Shown here: positions 43,313 through 52,577 of the stretch, piece by piece
How the letters are laid out: each line of letters begins with the position of its first letter
Position numbering within the stretch: the stretch's first letter is position 1
NCBI GenBank assembly: GCA_002698425.1
Contig: NZXU01000052.1
Coordinates: forward strand, 1 to 64,000
Reading direction: 5' to 3'
Origin: Ahrensia sp.
Lineage (GTDB): Bacteria > Pseudomonadota > Alphaproteobacteria > Rhizobiales > Rhizobiaceae
DNA length: 64,000 bases
Notes under the pieces: model-generated
What the model was told of the DNA's origin: nothing
The model's input: only the letters and a program-made list of their open reading frames with translations
Database searches by the model: none
Made by a program: the position numbers and the translations under genes

Positions 43313-46300
43313 ATGCGGCGTGCGTTGTCGCACGTCTCCGTCCTTTCCGTGCTTGTCGCCGCCTTCGGAGTGCCGCTGCCCTACCTAGCGAGCTCCGGCT
43401 CCGCCCGCGCCGAGAACGAGGGCTGCGTCGTCAACGGCTCGACCGCCGACTGCCCCGACGTGCCCCAGGCCGGTATCCGATACACATCCCACGTCACCAC
43501 CGTCACCGTGTCGGGGTCGACCCCCGGCGTGACCGTCGTCGATCCGTCGAGAATCGGCATCGAGCTGGATCAGACCGGAGCCGACGGCAGCGACGGCATT
43601 TCGACGACGTTCAGCAACACCGTAACCGTCAAGATCGACGGCAATGACACGGAAGTCATCGCCGACAGCGACAACCAGCCGGTTCTCTCGGATGGTTTCT
43701 ACATCATCGTGGTTGGCGACAACGACTTTTCCATCAACGGCACCAGCTATACCGGCGACGAGTTGGCGCAATACCTTGCCGGAACGCCCGACGATCCCGG
43801 CGAAACGGTCCATGCAAGCCTTACCCTGACGCATCGGGAACCGTATCCGGGCAATGACGGCGGGCTCTCGACCACGAACGCCTACGGCGTCTCCGTCACG
43901 TCTTATGGCGGCAATGGCGGCAATGGCAGCTGCCATTCGGTGCTCGTCTACACCTGGTGCCATGACGGCCATCACGGCGGGAACGCCGGCTCGGTCGCGA
44001 TCAACAACAATGGCGTGGTTACCGTCGACGCGACGAGCGACAAGCGCTACGGGATCAACGCCATCAGCAAGGGCGGCGAGGGCGGCGACGGCGGCGGCGC
44101 CTTCGGCCTGTTCGCCTCCAAGGCCGGCCATGGCGGCGCCGGCGGCACCGGCGGCGAGATCACCATCAATCTCGGCATCCATTCCGACATCACCACCCAT
44201 GGCAAGCTCGGCCACGGCGTCTTCGTCCAGAGCCTCGGCGGCAATGGCGGCACCGGCGGCGAACCGTCGGGCATCGCGGCGCTCGGCGACAAGGGCGGCC
44301 AGGGCGGCAATGCCGGCGCGGTGGTGGTGGCGAATGCCGGCTCCATCCTGACCACGGGCGAAGCCGCCTATGGCATCAACGCGTCGAGCATCGGCGCGGG
44401 CGCCGGCAGCGGCAGCAGTTCCGGCGGCATCTATGCGGTCGGCGGCGCGGGCGGCGGCTCTTCGACCGGCGGCGTGGTCACGGTGCGCAACAGCGGCTCC
44501 ATCGAGACGACGAACAGCGACGCCTTCGGCGTTTTCGTCCAGTCGGTCGGCGGCGGCGGCGGCAATGGCGGCAGTTCCGGCGCGCTCGTCTCCGTCGGCG
44601 GCCATGGCTCGTCCGGCGGCAACGGCGGGAAGGTCGAAGTCTACAACAGCGGCTCGGTCAAGACCGGCGGTGATGCGGGAGGGCCGGGCGACGGCTCGGT
44701 CGGCGTCTTCCTGCAATCGGTCGGCGGCGGCGGCGGCAATGGCGGCAACGCCTATTCGGGCGGTCCGAGCATCTCGGTCGCGGTCGGCGGCAGCGGCGCG
44801 ATCGGCGGTGAGGGCGGGACGGTCTCCTACAACCCGCTCGCCGATGGCGATACGGTCGCCGATCTCGCCAGTTCCTCCGTCGTGACGACCGGGGACCGTT
44901 CGCACGGGATCCAGGCCCAGTCGGTCGGCGGCGGCGGCGGCAATGGCGGCTTCGCGGTTGCCGGCAGCGTCGGCGTCGGCACGCTCAACGCAAGCGTTTC
45001 GGTCGGCGGCAGCGGCGCCAAGGGCGGCGCGTCCAACGCGGTCACGGTCAATCAGAACGGCCTCGTCGAGACATCCGGCGACCAGTCGATCGGCATCTTC
45101 GCCCAATCGGTGGGCGGCGGCGGCGGTAATGGCGGCGGCTCCGTGGCGGCGTCCGTGGGCGGCAGCTACACCGTCGGGGTCGCGGTGGGCGGCAGCGGCG
45201 GCACCGGCGGCGCCAGCAACACCGCGACCGTGAACGCCGCCGGCTCCGTGATCACCAAGGGCGATCTGTCCCATGCGATCCTGGCGCAATCGATCGGCGG
45301 TGGCGGCGGCAATGGCGGCTTCTCGGCGGCGGGCGCGGTCGGAGGCATGTCCGGCACGGTCTCGCTCGGCGGCAGCGCCTCGGAAGGCGGCGACGGCAAG
45401 ACCGTCGTGGTCAACACCCAGGCCGGCGACGAGTCCGGTTCCGTCGTCTCGACGGCGGGCGACGGCTCCGTCGGCGTCTTCGCGCAGTCGATCGGCGGCG
45501 GCGGCGGCAATGGCGGCGTGGCGGGCTCGCTCTCGGTGGGCGGCGGCGGCATCGGCGTGTCGCTCGGCGGCACCGGCGGTGCAGGCGGCAAGGGCGGGAC
45601 GGTCACGGTCGGCAACGCCACCGACGTGACGACGCGCGGCAAGAACGCGACGGCCGTCCTCGCCCAGTCCATCGGCGGCGGCGGCGGCAATGGCGGCTCT
45701 TCGCTGTCCGGCTCCGGCGGCGTGATCGGTGTCTCGGTCGCGGTGGGCGGCAAGGCCGGCGGCGGCTCCAATGGTGGCACGGTCAATCTTACCAACCACG
45801 GAAACATAACCACCGGCTATTCGGTCGACTCGGTCGTCGACGGAGAGACGGTCACCGAACTCTTCGGCAGCAAGTCCTACGGCATCTTCGCGCAATCGGT
45901 CGGCGGCGGCGGCGGCAATGGCGGCTATGCGATCTCCGGCGCGCTGGGCGTGTCCATCCCGGACATGCCGGGCGGCGCCGCGGCGATCTCGGTCGGCGGC
46001 AAGGGGGGCGGGGCCAGCACCGGCGGCACGGTCACGGTCGACAATTACGGCGGCATCGAAACCTTCGGCCTCGATTCCCATGCGATCTACGCCCAGTCGG
46101 TGGGCGGCGGCGGCGGCAATGGCGGCTTTGCCGGCAGCGTCTCTATGACGGTGGGCTCCGGCGCGTCCGTCGGCGTTGCGGTCGGCGGCAGCGGCGGCGG
46201 CGGCGGCGACAGCGGAACCGTGACCGTCACGGCCGGCGCGGCGGACACGGCCGCGACGATCGTCACCCACGCGGACGGCGCGGACGGCATTCACGCCCAG

Positions 46301-49300
46301 TCGGTGGGCGGCGGCGGCGGCGATGGCGGCTTCGCCATGTCGGGCGCCTTCGGCTTTGGCGGCGAGGTGTCCGTCGATGTCTCCGTGGCCATCGGCGGCC
46401 CGGGCGGGCAGGGCGGCAAGGGCGGCGTCGTCACCGTCACCGCCTATCAGGACATCACGACCCATGGCGACAGCTCCATCGGCGTCATGGCGCAATCGAT
46501 CGGCGGCGGCGGCGGCAATGGCGGCATGGCCGTGAGCGGAACCCTGGCCTTCTCGGAATCGGCCGGCGCAACGGGCGTATCCGTCGGCGGGGCTGGCGGA
46601 GACGGCAATACCGCGAATGCGGCGACCGTCGACAATTACGGCGCGATCACCACCTGGGGCCGGGACTCCATCGGCATCCTCGCCCAGTCGATCGGCGGAT
46701 CGGGCGGCAATGGCGGCCTTGCGGTCGCCGCGCAGATGACCGGAACCTCGAATATCGGCGCGACGGTCGGCGTCAGCATCGGCGGCGGCGGCGGAACCGG
46801 CAACAGCGCAGGCATGGTCACGATCACCAACCACCAGCTGGCGGCGATCCTGACGAATGGCTACGGCAGCCACGCGATCAAGGCGCAGTCCATCGGCGGC
46901 GGCGGCGGCAATGGCGGTCTCGCCGTGACGGCGCAGCTGGGCAAGTCCTCGGGGACGGAAGACGAGGAATCGAAGACGCTGAATGTCGGCGTCGCGGTCG
47001 GCGGAGCGGGCGGCGACGGCGGTTTCGGAAACACGGTCACCGTCACCAATGACGGCGGGATCACGGCCAAGGGCACCGCCGCGACGGGCATTTTCGCGCA
47101 ATCGGTCGGCGGCGGCGGCGGCGACGGTGGCGGCGGCGTCAATGGCGTCGGCATGCTGACGGATTCCGCCAATGAATCCTCGCGGTCCGTCGTCGCCGAT
47201 GTGACGATCGGCGGCAATGGCGGCGACGGAAACTATGGCGGAGAGGTCGACGTCACCAATTCCGGCAACGTGAAGACCGAGGGCGATAGCGGCCACGGCA
47301 TCCAGGCCCAGTCTGTCGGCGGCGGCGGCGGCGTCGGTGGACGGGCCAATACCTACCAGGTGATCATCACGAAGCCCGAAGAGGGCCAGACAGCGAACAA
47401 GAACAACCTTTCGCTGGCCGCGACCATCGGCGGCAATGGCGGCACCGGCAGTCACGGCGGCAAGGTCAAGGTCGACAATTCCGGCGAGATCGAAACCTCG
47501 GGCGACACCGCCCACGGCATCTACGCCCAGTCGGTGGGCGGCGGCGGCGGCGATGGCGGCAACGGCACCGTCGGGCTCGGCGGGATCCTGAACCTGAAGG
47601 GCGCCGACTCCATCATCACGTCGAAATACGGGTCGCTGAAGACCTACAAGAACATCCAGGTCGCGGTCGGCGGCTCGGCCGGCTCGACGGGCGATGGCGG
47701 GGTGGTCGAGGTCGACAATTCCAACCACGTCACGACGCATGGCGCGAACTCCATCGCCATCCTGGCGCAGTCCGTCGGCGGCGGCGGCGGCATCGGCGGC
47801 ACTGGCGTGTCGGGCGCGACCGGGCTGTTGGGGCTCGGCGGCGCCGGAGGCTCGGCGGGCAATGGCGGGATCGTGACCGTCACCCAGACGGGCGAGGCCA
47901 TTGTCGAGACATTCGGCGTGGCCTCCCACGGCGTCTTTGCACAGAGCGTCGGCGGCGGCGGCGGCATGGCCGGCAGCGTCAACAGGGTGATGACGTCGGC
48001 CATGAAGGAGGGGCCGGTCAACGTGCCGGCGATGAATATAGGCGCCGGGCTCGCCATGGGCCGCAGCGGCGGCAATGGCGGCAGCGGGGCGAAGGTCGAG
48101 GTCGATTTCGACGGGATGATCGTCACCCATGGCGACAGCGCCGCGGCGATCATGGCGCAGTCGGTCGGCGGCGGCGGCGGCGTCCTCGGCGATCTCGGCA
48201 ACGTCACCGATGTCCTGAGCTATCAGCTGGGCAGCGCCGGCGACGCCGGCAATGCCGGTGTCGTGACCGTGGACCTGACGGGAACCGTCAAGACCGCCGG
48301 CAACAGCGCGACCGGCATTTTCGCCCAGAGCGCCGCGGGCACCGCCGGCGGCGCGCACACCGGCGAGGCCGGCAATGTGAATGTGACGGTGAACGGTTCG
48401 GTCCTCACCGCGCAGATCCTCGACACGGAGGACGACGGAACCCTCGAGGCCCCCAAGCGCGGTCTCGGCGCTGTCGGCATCCTCGCGCAGAGCGTCGCGG
48501 TCGATAATGACAAAAACGGCGACATCACGGTTACGATCAACGGCGCGGACACGGTGGTCGCCGGCGGCCGCAGCCTCGTCGTGGACGACAAGCACACTTT
48601 CCTGGGCGTCGGCGTCTGGTTCACCGACGGCGACGCCAACACGCTGGCCAATCACGGCCATATCACCACCTTCGACGGCGTCGACGACGGCTACGCGATC
48701 TTCGCCAGCGGCAGCGACGCGACCCATCTCGGTGGCTCCGAGACGGTCACCAATGCCGGCACCGTCACCGGCTCCTTCGATCTCGGCACGGGCGTCAACA
48801 GCTTCACGAACCAGGCGGGCGCGACGCTCAATTTCGGCAAATATGCTTTCGCCGGGGCTGGCGGAACGGTCTCGAACAGCGGCTGGATGTCGCCCGGCGG
48901 TGACGGCAAGGTCATGACGACCAGCATGACGGGCGACTTCACCCAGACCGCGACCGGTGTCTACGGCGTCGATCTGGACCTGTCGAAGACATCGCTGGTT
49001 ACCGTTTCGCCGCTCATGCCGGCCGAGGCCGACACGCTGATGTCGGCTGACACGATCGCTTTCGACGGCGCCGTCCGCCTGTCGCTTCTCAATATCGGCA
49101 CGGCCAAGCCCGGTCAGCACACGGCGCTCCTCGCGCGCTCCGAAATATCGCTGACGGACAACGGCCTGGTCCTCGACGCGCCGGTCAGCGCGGTCGCCAA
49201 GTATTCGCTTTCGACCAATGCGACCGACCTTATCCTCGATTACGGGATCGATTTCGCGCCGGCTGGCCTGGACGCCGACGATGCGGCGGTCGGCGAATAT

Positions 49301-50356
49301 ATCAACCGGTTGCAGCTGGCGGGCGGATCCGCGGCGCTGGAGCCGGTGATCGTGGCGTTGTTCGATATCCAGGATCTCGCCGAATATGCCGCGATTATCG
49401 ATGAGTTGAACCCCGCACCCTATCTGGGTAACCAGATCGCATCGCTTTACGGAGTTCTGGATTTCTCCGACGCTCTGCTCAGCTGCAAGGTCATGGACGG
49501 GCCTTACAAGTTCAACGCCGAGGGCGAATGCATGTGGTTCGCGGCAACCGGCAGCAGCAGCCACAAATCGTCCGATATGCCGAGCACATCGTTTTCCAAC
49601 AATCGCCACGGATGGCGCTTGGGCGCGCAGGGAATTGTCTCCGAGCATGTGCGGGCGGGTTTCGGTCTGTCTGTGGAGAGCGTGACCAGCAACTCCGGCA
49701 GCCTGGATCAGTCGACCGGCATGAGCTATCTCGCCGGTGCGTCTCTCAAGGGCGTTTTTGGCGGCACCGTTCTCGCGGGCACGGTCGCGGCAGGCTATGA
49801 CAGCTACAACGTCCAGCGCGCGATCGACCTGCCGCTCGGCCCAAGCTACGTCGACGACGGCACCCAGAACTTAGCTTATCTATCGGCGCACAGCCGGATC
49901 TCTCACACATTCGGAAGCCAGATCGCCTATTTGCGCCCGCATCTGGATCTCGGCATCACGCATATGTTCGGCAGCGATTTCTCCGAGAGCGGAGACAGCC
50001 CGCTCGACGTCAATGTCTCCCAGCCGGCGCATACGATGGTTACCGTCAACACGGGCGTGGAGCTCGGAGCGGAAATCGCCACGGATGCGGGATCGGTCAT
50101 AAGGCCCTTCGCGGCAGCGGGTGTTCTCTTCGTCCCGGTCGGGGACGATCTTGGCCTTTCCGGAACATTCGCGGGAGAGCCGTCCGCCGAGCCCTTTACG
50201 GTGGATGAGACGATCGACGATATCGCGCTCGATCTGCGCCTCGGCTTCGACGTGGTGACCGCGCCGGGCCTGAGCGTGAGGGCGATGGCGGGCGCGCGCA
50301 TCGGCGAAACGACCGAGACCTACAGCGGCGATCTCAAACTGTCGCTGCCGTTCTGA
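43313..50356 (+). CDS. Giant glycine-rich autotransporter (type V secretion)
   Basis: Protein of about 2347 residues. A signal peptide (SHVSVLSVLVAAFGVPLPYLASSGSARAE) is followed by a passenger of about 1750 residues, with some 20 repeats of the type AQSVGGGGGNGG, each with VTV-NSG-I-T-G strands (spacing 60-80 residues). This is compatible with a right-handed beta-helix surface adhesin. The C-terminal 280 residues (GWRLGAQGIVSEHVRAGFGLSVES, AYLRPHLDLGITHMFG, VRAMAGARIGETTETYSGDLKLSLPF) form the outer-membrane beta-barrel ending in Phe. The open frame starts at 43211, but the ATG at 43313 begins the signal peptide. It probably mediates adhesion or aggregation. Confidence 0.9.
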   Translation: MRRALSHVSVLSVLVAAFGVPLPYLASSGSARAENEGCVVNGSTADCPDVPQAGIRYTSHVTTVTVSGSTPGVTVVDPSRIGIELDQTGADGSDGISTTFSNTVTVKIDGNDTEVIADSDNQPVLSDGFYIIVVGDNDFSINGTSYTGDELAQYLAGTPDDPGETVHASLTLTHREPYPGNDGGLSTTNAYGVSVTSYGGNGGNGSCHSVLVYTWCHDGHHGGNAGSVAINNNGVVTVDATSDKRYGINAISKGGEGGDGGGAFGLFASKAGHGGAGGTGGEITINLGIHSDITTHGKLGHGVFVQSLGGNGGTGGEPSGIAALGDKGGQGGNAGAVVVANAGSILTTGEAAYGINASSIGAGAGSGSSSGGIYAVGGAGGGSSTGGVVTVRNSGSIETTNSDAFGVFVQSVGGGGGNGGSSGALVSVGGHGSSGGNGGKVEVYNSGSVKTGGDAGGPGDGSVGVFLQSVGGGGGNGGNAYSGGPSISVAVGGSGAIGGEGGTVSYNPLADGDTVADLASSSVVTTGDRSHGIQAQSVGGGGGNGGFAVAGSVGVGTLNASVSVGGSGAKGGASNAVTVNQNGLVETSGDQSIGIFAQSVGGGGGNGGGSVAASVGGSYTVGVAVGGSGGTGGASNTATVNAAGSVITKGDLSHAILAQSIGGGGGNGGFSAAGAVGGMSGTVSLGGSASEGGDGKTVVVNTQAGDESGSVVSTAGDGSVGVFAQSIGGGGGNGGVAGSLSVGGGGIGVSLGGTGGAGGKGGTVTVGNATDVTTRGKNATAVLAQSIGGGGGNGGSSLSGSGGVIGVSVAVGGKAGGGSNGGTVNLTNHGNITTGYSVDSVVDGETVTELFGSKSYGIFAQSVGGGGGNGGYAISGALGVSIPDMPGGAAAISVGGKGGGASTGGTVTVDNYGGIETFGLDSHAIYAQSVGGGGGNGGFAGSVSMTVGSGASVGVAVGGSGGGGGDSGTVTVTAGAADTAATIVTHADGADGIHAQSVGGGGGDGGFAMSGAFGFGGEVSVDVSVAIGGPGGQGGKGGVVTVTAYQDITTHGDSSIGVMAQSIGGGGGNGGMAVSGTLAFSESAGATGVSVGGAGGDGNTANAATVDNYGAITTWGRDSIGILAQSIGGSGGNGGLAVAAQMTGTSNIGATVGVSIGGGGGTGNSAGMVTITNHQLAAILTNGYGSHAIKAQSIGGGGGNGGLAVTAQLGKSSGTEDEESKTLNVGVAVGGAGGDGGFGNTVTVTNDGGITAKGTAATGIFAQSVGGGGGDGGGGVNGVGMLTDSANESSRSVVADVTIGGNGGDGNYGGEVDVTNSGNVKTEGDSGHGIQAQSVGGGGGVGGRANTYQVIITKPEEGQTANKNNLSLAATIGGNGGTGSHGGKVKVDNSGEIETSGDTAHGIYAQSVGGGGGDGGNGTVGLGGILNLKGADSIITSKYGSLKTYKNIQVAVGGSAGSTGDGGVVEVDNSNHVTTHGANSIAILAQSVGGGGGIGGTGVSGATGLLGLGGAGGSAGNGGIVTVTQTGEAIVETFGVASHGVFAQSVGGGGGMAGSVNRVMTSAMKEGPVNVPAMNIGAGLAMGRSGGNGGSGAKVEVDFDGMIVTHGDSAAAIMAQSVGGGGGVLGDLGNVTDVLSYQLGSAGDAGNAGVVTVDLTGTVKTAGNSATGIFAQSAAGTAGGAHTGEAGNVNVTVNGSVLTAQILDTEDDGTLEAPKRGLGAVGILAQSVAVDNDKNGDITVTINGADTVVAGGRSLVVDDKHTFLGVGVWFTDGDANTLANHGHITTFDGVDDGYAIFASGSDATHLGGSETVTNAGTVTGSFDLGTGVNSFTNQAGATLNFGKYAFAGAGGTVSNSGWMSPGGDGKVMTTSMTGDFTQTATGVYGVDLDLSKTSLVTVSPLMPAEADTLMSADTIAFDGAVRLSLLNIGTAKPGQHTALLARSEISLTDNGLVLDAPVSAVAKYSLSTNATDLILDYGIDFAPAGLDADDAAVGEYINRLQLAGGSAALEPVIVALFDIQDLAEYAAIIDELNPAPYLGNQIASLYGVLDFSDALLSCKVMDGPYKFNAEGECMWFAATGSSSHKSSDMPSTSFSNNRHGWRLGAQGIVSEHVRAGFGLSVESVTSNSGSLDQSTGMSYLAGASLKGVFGGTVLAGTVAAGYDSYNVQRAIDLPLGPSYVDDGTQNLAYLSAHSRISHTFGSQIAYLRPHLDLGITHMFGSDFSESGDSPLDVNVSQPAHTMVTVNTGVELGAEIATDAGSVIRPFAAAGVLFVPVGDDLGLSGTFAGEPSAEPFTVDETIDDIALDLRLGFDVVTAPGLSVRAMAGARIGETTETYSGDLKLSLPF
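44230..48200 (+). repeat. Glycine-rich passenger repeats of the autotransporter
   Basis: About 20 imperfect copies of a unit of 175-240 bases, each centred on a near-identical segment encoding QS[VI]GGGGG(N/D)GG. Conserved cores start near 44540, 44717, 44917, 45104, 45288, 45486, 45666, 45895 and onward to 48159. The DNA repetition favours recombination and length change. Confidence 0.85.
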
Positions 50357-50395
50357 TCACGGATCGCTACCGATCTGCATTCGACAAAATCTGGA

Positions 50396-50920
50396 TCAGG
50401 CGGGGCTGATGTCGTTCAGGGCCTTGGTGAAGCCCTTCAGCGAGAAATCGAGCTTGATCGGCCGCTTCTGATTGTCCTCGAAACTGATCGAGACGACATT
50501 GCCGGCCTTCATGGCGCTCAGCATGTCGTCGGGGATCGGTTCGCCGACATAGCATCCCGCCTGGTCGCAGGTCTGGAAGCCGAGATTCTGGCCGGGCGCA
50601 CCGTCGACGCTGATGCGCAGTCCGACCGGAAGCGCGATGCCGAGCGGCACCTGGATCATGTAGACCGGGCGTTTGGTCTCGGCGGGCATGCGAATGAGCA
50701 ATCGCGCCAGGAACTGGCCGCTGCCTTCCAGCACAAGCCTTTGCTCCATGGAACATTCGAGGGCGGCGCTGCTGCGCGCAGAGCCGCTGCATTGGGTCCG
50801 CCAGGCAGGGGCCTGTTCTGCGCCATTGCCGCCGGTCTCCTGCGCGGTCGCCGCCGGCACACCGCAGCCCAACGCGATCGCCGCGACAGCGGCATGCCTG
50901 CGAAAATCCCCGGCTTTCAT
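50396..50920 (-). CDS. Invasion-associated locus B (IalB) family protein
   Basis: Periplasmic protein of 174 residues. Signal peptide DFRRHAAVAAIALGCGVPAATAQ, then WRTQCSGSARSSAALECSMEQRLVLEGSGQFLARLLIRMP, MIQVPLGIALPVGLRISVDGAPGQNLGFQTCDQAGCYVGEPI and NQKRPIKLDFSLKGFTKAL, the IalB signature with conserved cysteine pairs. First described in Bartonella erythrocyte invasion but widespread in free-living Hyphomicrobiales. The ATG at 50920 has GGAAGGGG six bases upstream; the in-frame TTG at 50935 is not needed. Confidence 0.92.
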   Translation of the reverse strand: MKAGDFRRHAAVAAIALGCGVPAATAQETGGNGAEQAPAWRTQCSGSARSSAALECSMEQRLVLEGSGQFLARLLIRMPAETKRPVYMIQVPLGIALPVGLRISVDGAPGQNLGFQTCDQAGCYVGEPIPDDMLSAMKAGNVVSISFEDNQKRPIKLDFSLKGFTKALNDISPA

Positions 50921-50935
50921 GAATGCCCCTTCCAA

Positions 50936-51434
50936 TAAACCTTCCGGAATAAGGATTTAGGCTAACCGTTTGCGCCCGCGGCTGCCAAGGCACATTCGCA
51001 CGGGCATGCGTCCCTTACGCACAAGATTACGCTCCGGGGGTCAGGGAGTTTCTATCGCACCGGGGGAAAAGGCCGGAGCTTGTTCCGCCGCAGGATGGCC
51101 CGGTTCTGAGCCGGCAGATGGCGCAAAAAAGGCCGCCTTGCCTCGGGGCATCGGGCAAGGCGGCAAAAGCGGCTGACTGGATAGTGCCGCATTCGCTTGA
51201 ACACCCTGCAAAAAAAGCGGACCAGGGCGGTGGCCGGTAAGGCCGTCGCTACCAGTCTAGCCGCGAAACGGCTGCCGGCTCATGACCCAATTGGACTATT
51301 TGCCGGCTCGGTCGGGATGACGTTTTCGTGTATGTCGAAACAGGCTCTGCGGATGATGCGATCCCGGCGGCGGTTCCGGGCTTTGCATCCCATGCCGATT
51401 TTGGCATAGGTTTCCGCTGGAGAGGAGGCGGAGC
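50936..51434. other. Intergenic region with an orphan minus-strand terminator
   Basis: About 500 bases between ialB-like and the LuxR gene with no supported ORF. It contains a strong minus-strand terminator (51125-51164) not preceded by any minus-strand gene, which could end a small RNA transcribed leftwards from within 51165-51430. Confidence 0.5.
51125..51164 (-). terminator. Rho-independent terminator, orphan
   Basis: Perfect 11-bp stem GCCGCCTTGCC (51132-51142) / GGCAAGGCGGC (51154-51164) with an 11-base loop. On the minus strand it is followed by CTTTTTTGC, the classic terminator tail. Confidence 0.75.
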
Positions 51435-52577
51435 ATGACGGTCGGAATGCGGGAGTTCAGCGAACTCACCTCGCTGATTTACGGCGCGGCGCTCGACGAG
51501 GCCAAGTGGGATGTCTTCCTCGAAAGGCTGGCGCATACGTCCGGTGGGGTCCGCACATCGATGTTCGGTTGCGATTTCGAGACCAACACGGATCTTGGCG
51601 CGCGCGAATCGGGCTACGACCCCGATTTCATGCGCAGCTATCACGATTACTACTTTGCGAAGAACGCCTGGGCGGACGGTTTGCTGGCGGGTACGGTCGG
51701 AGTTCCGACGCTCGGACGATCCATTTGCTCGCATGAAGAGCTCTGCAGGACGGAATGGTATAATGACTGGGTCAGGCCGCAGGAGGATATTCTCGGCGGC
51801 GGCGGCGTGGTTTTGTTCAAGGAAAACCGCCGGATCTTCCTGATCGGCGGCAATATCCGCAGCCGCGACATAGACCGGCTCGAAGAGCCTTGGATGGAAC
51901 TGATGGCGCTGCTGGCGCCGCATCTCCGGCAGGCCTTCGAGATGATGCGCACGATAACCGGGCGCGCGCTGCAGCAGCAGGCCCATGCCGGCGCTCCGGG
52001 TCCGGTCACGTCAGGCTGCTTTGCCGTGACAGGCGATCGCCGCATCGTCCATGCCGACCGGGCGGGCGAGATGCTTCTCGAAAGCGGCGACCTGTTGCGC
52101 AGGGATCTCGGCGGCCGACTTGTCCTCGCGCAATGGTCGCATGAGCGCACATTTCAGGACAATCTGGCCGCGGTTGCCGCGTCCGAGCTGCACCACCCTG
52201 TCGCTTTCGACCTGGCCGGCGGCGACAATGAGACGGTCCACACCTGCCGGATCGCGCATGTCATGCCGGGCCTGTTGCCCTATCCGGGCCCCGGCCTCCT
52301 GTTCGGCTCCGACGAGCCGCTTTTCCTGGTCGCGGTCTCGTCGCAAAACACGACGGATCGCTCGCCTCTCGACATCCTCGGCGAGCGTTACGGCCTGACC
52401 GCGCATGAGATGAAAACCGTTATCCGCCTGGCCGACGGCCTCTCGCCGCGCGAGATCGCCGACGAACGCTCGGTCAGCATCCACACGGTGCGAAACCAGA
52501 AGAAGTCCGCCATGACGAAAATGGGCGTCCGAAGCCAGATCGAAATCGGCCGCCTCGTGGAATCGCTGCGGCGCTAG
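51435..52577 (+). CDS. LuxR-family helix-turn-helix regulator
   Basis: Protein of 380 residues. The C-terminal LuxR/GerE helix-turn-helix is at about residues 315-375 (ERYGLTAHEMKTVIRLADGLSPREIADERSVSIHTVRNQKKSAMTKMGVRSQIEIGRLV). The N-terminal 300 residues contain a possible PAS/GAF-like sensory region (MREFSELTSLIYGAALDEAKWDVFLERLA, TEWYNDWVRPQEDILGGGGVVLFKENRRIFLI) and are not clearly an acyl-homoserine lactone domain. A GGAGGCGGAG ribosome binding site precedes the ATG. The stop overlaps the convergent next gene by four bases. Ligand and targets unknown. Confidence 0.88.
   Translation: MTVGMREFSELTSLIYGAALDEAKWDVFLERLAHTSGGVRTSMFGCDFETNTDLGARESGYDPDFMRSYHDYYFAKNAWADGLLAGTVGVPTLGRSICSHEELCRTEWYNDWVRPQEDILGGGGVVLFKENRRIFLIGGNIRSRDIDRLEEPWMELMALLAPHLRQAFEMMRTITGRALQQQAHAGAPGPVTSGCFAVTGDRRIVHADRAGEMLLESGDLLRRDLGGRLVLAQWSHERTFQDNLAAVAASELHHPVAFDLAGGDNETVHTCRIAHVMPGLLPYPGPGLLFGSDEPLFLVAVSSQNTTDRSPLDILGERYGLTAHEMKTVIRLADGLSPREIADERSVSIHTVRNQKKSAMTKMGVRSQIEIGRLVESLRR

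Noticed and set aside
43385..49648. A 2087-codon open frame on the minus strand opposite the autotransporter, with repeats such as AAIAAAAADRL
   Set aside because: It mirrors the GC-rich repeat codons of the plus-strand gene, has no ribosome binding site or known domain, and the plus strand has signal peptide and beta-barrel. It is a composition artefact.
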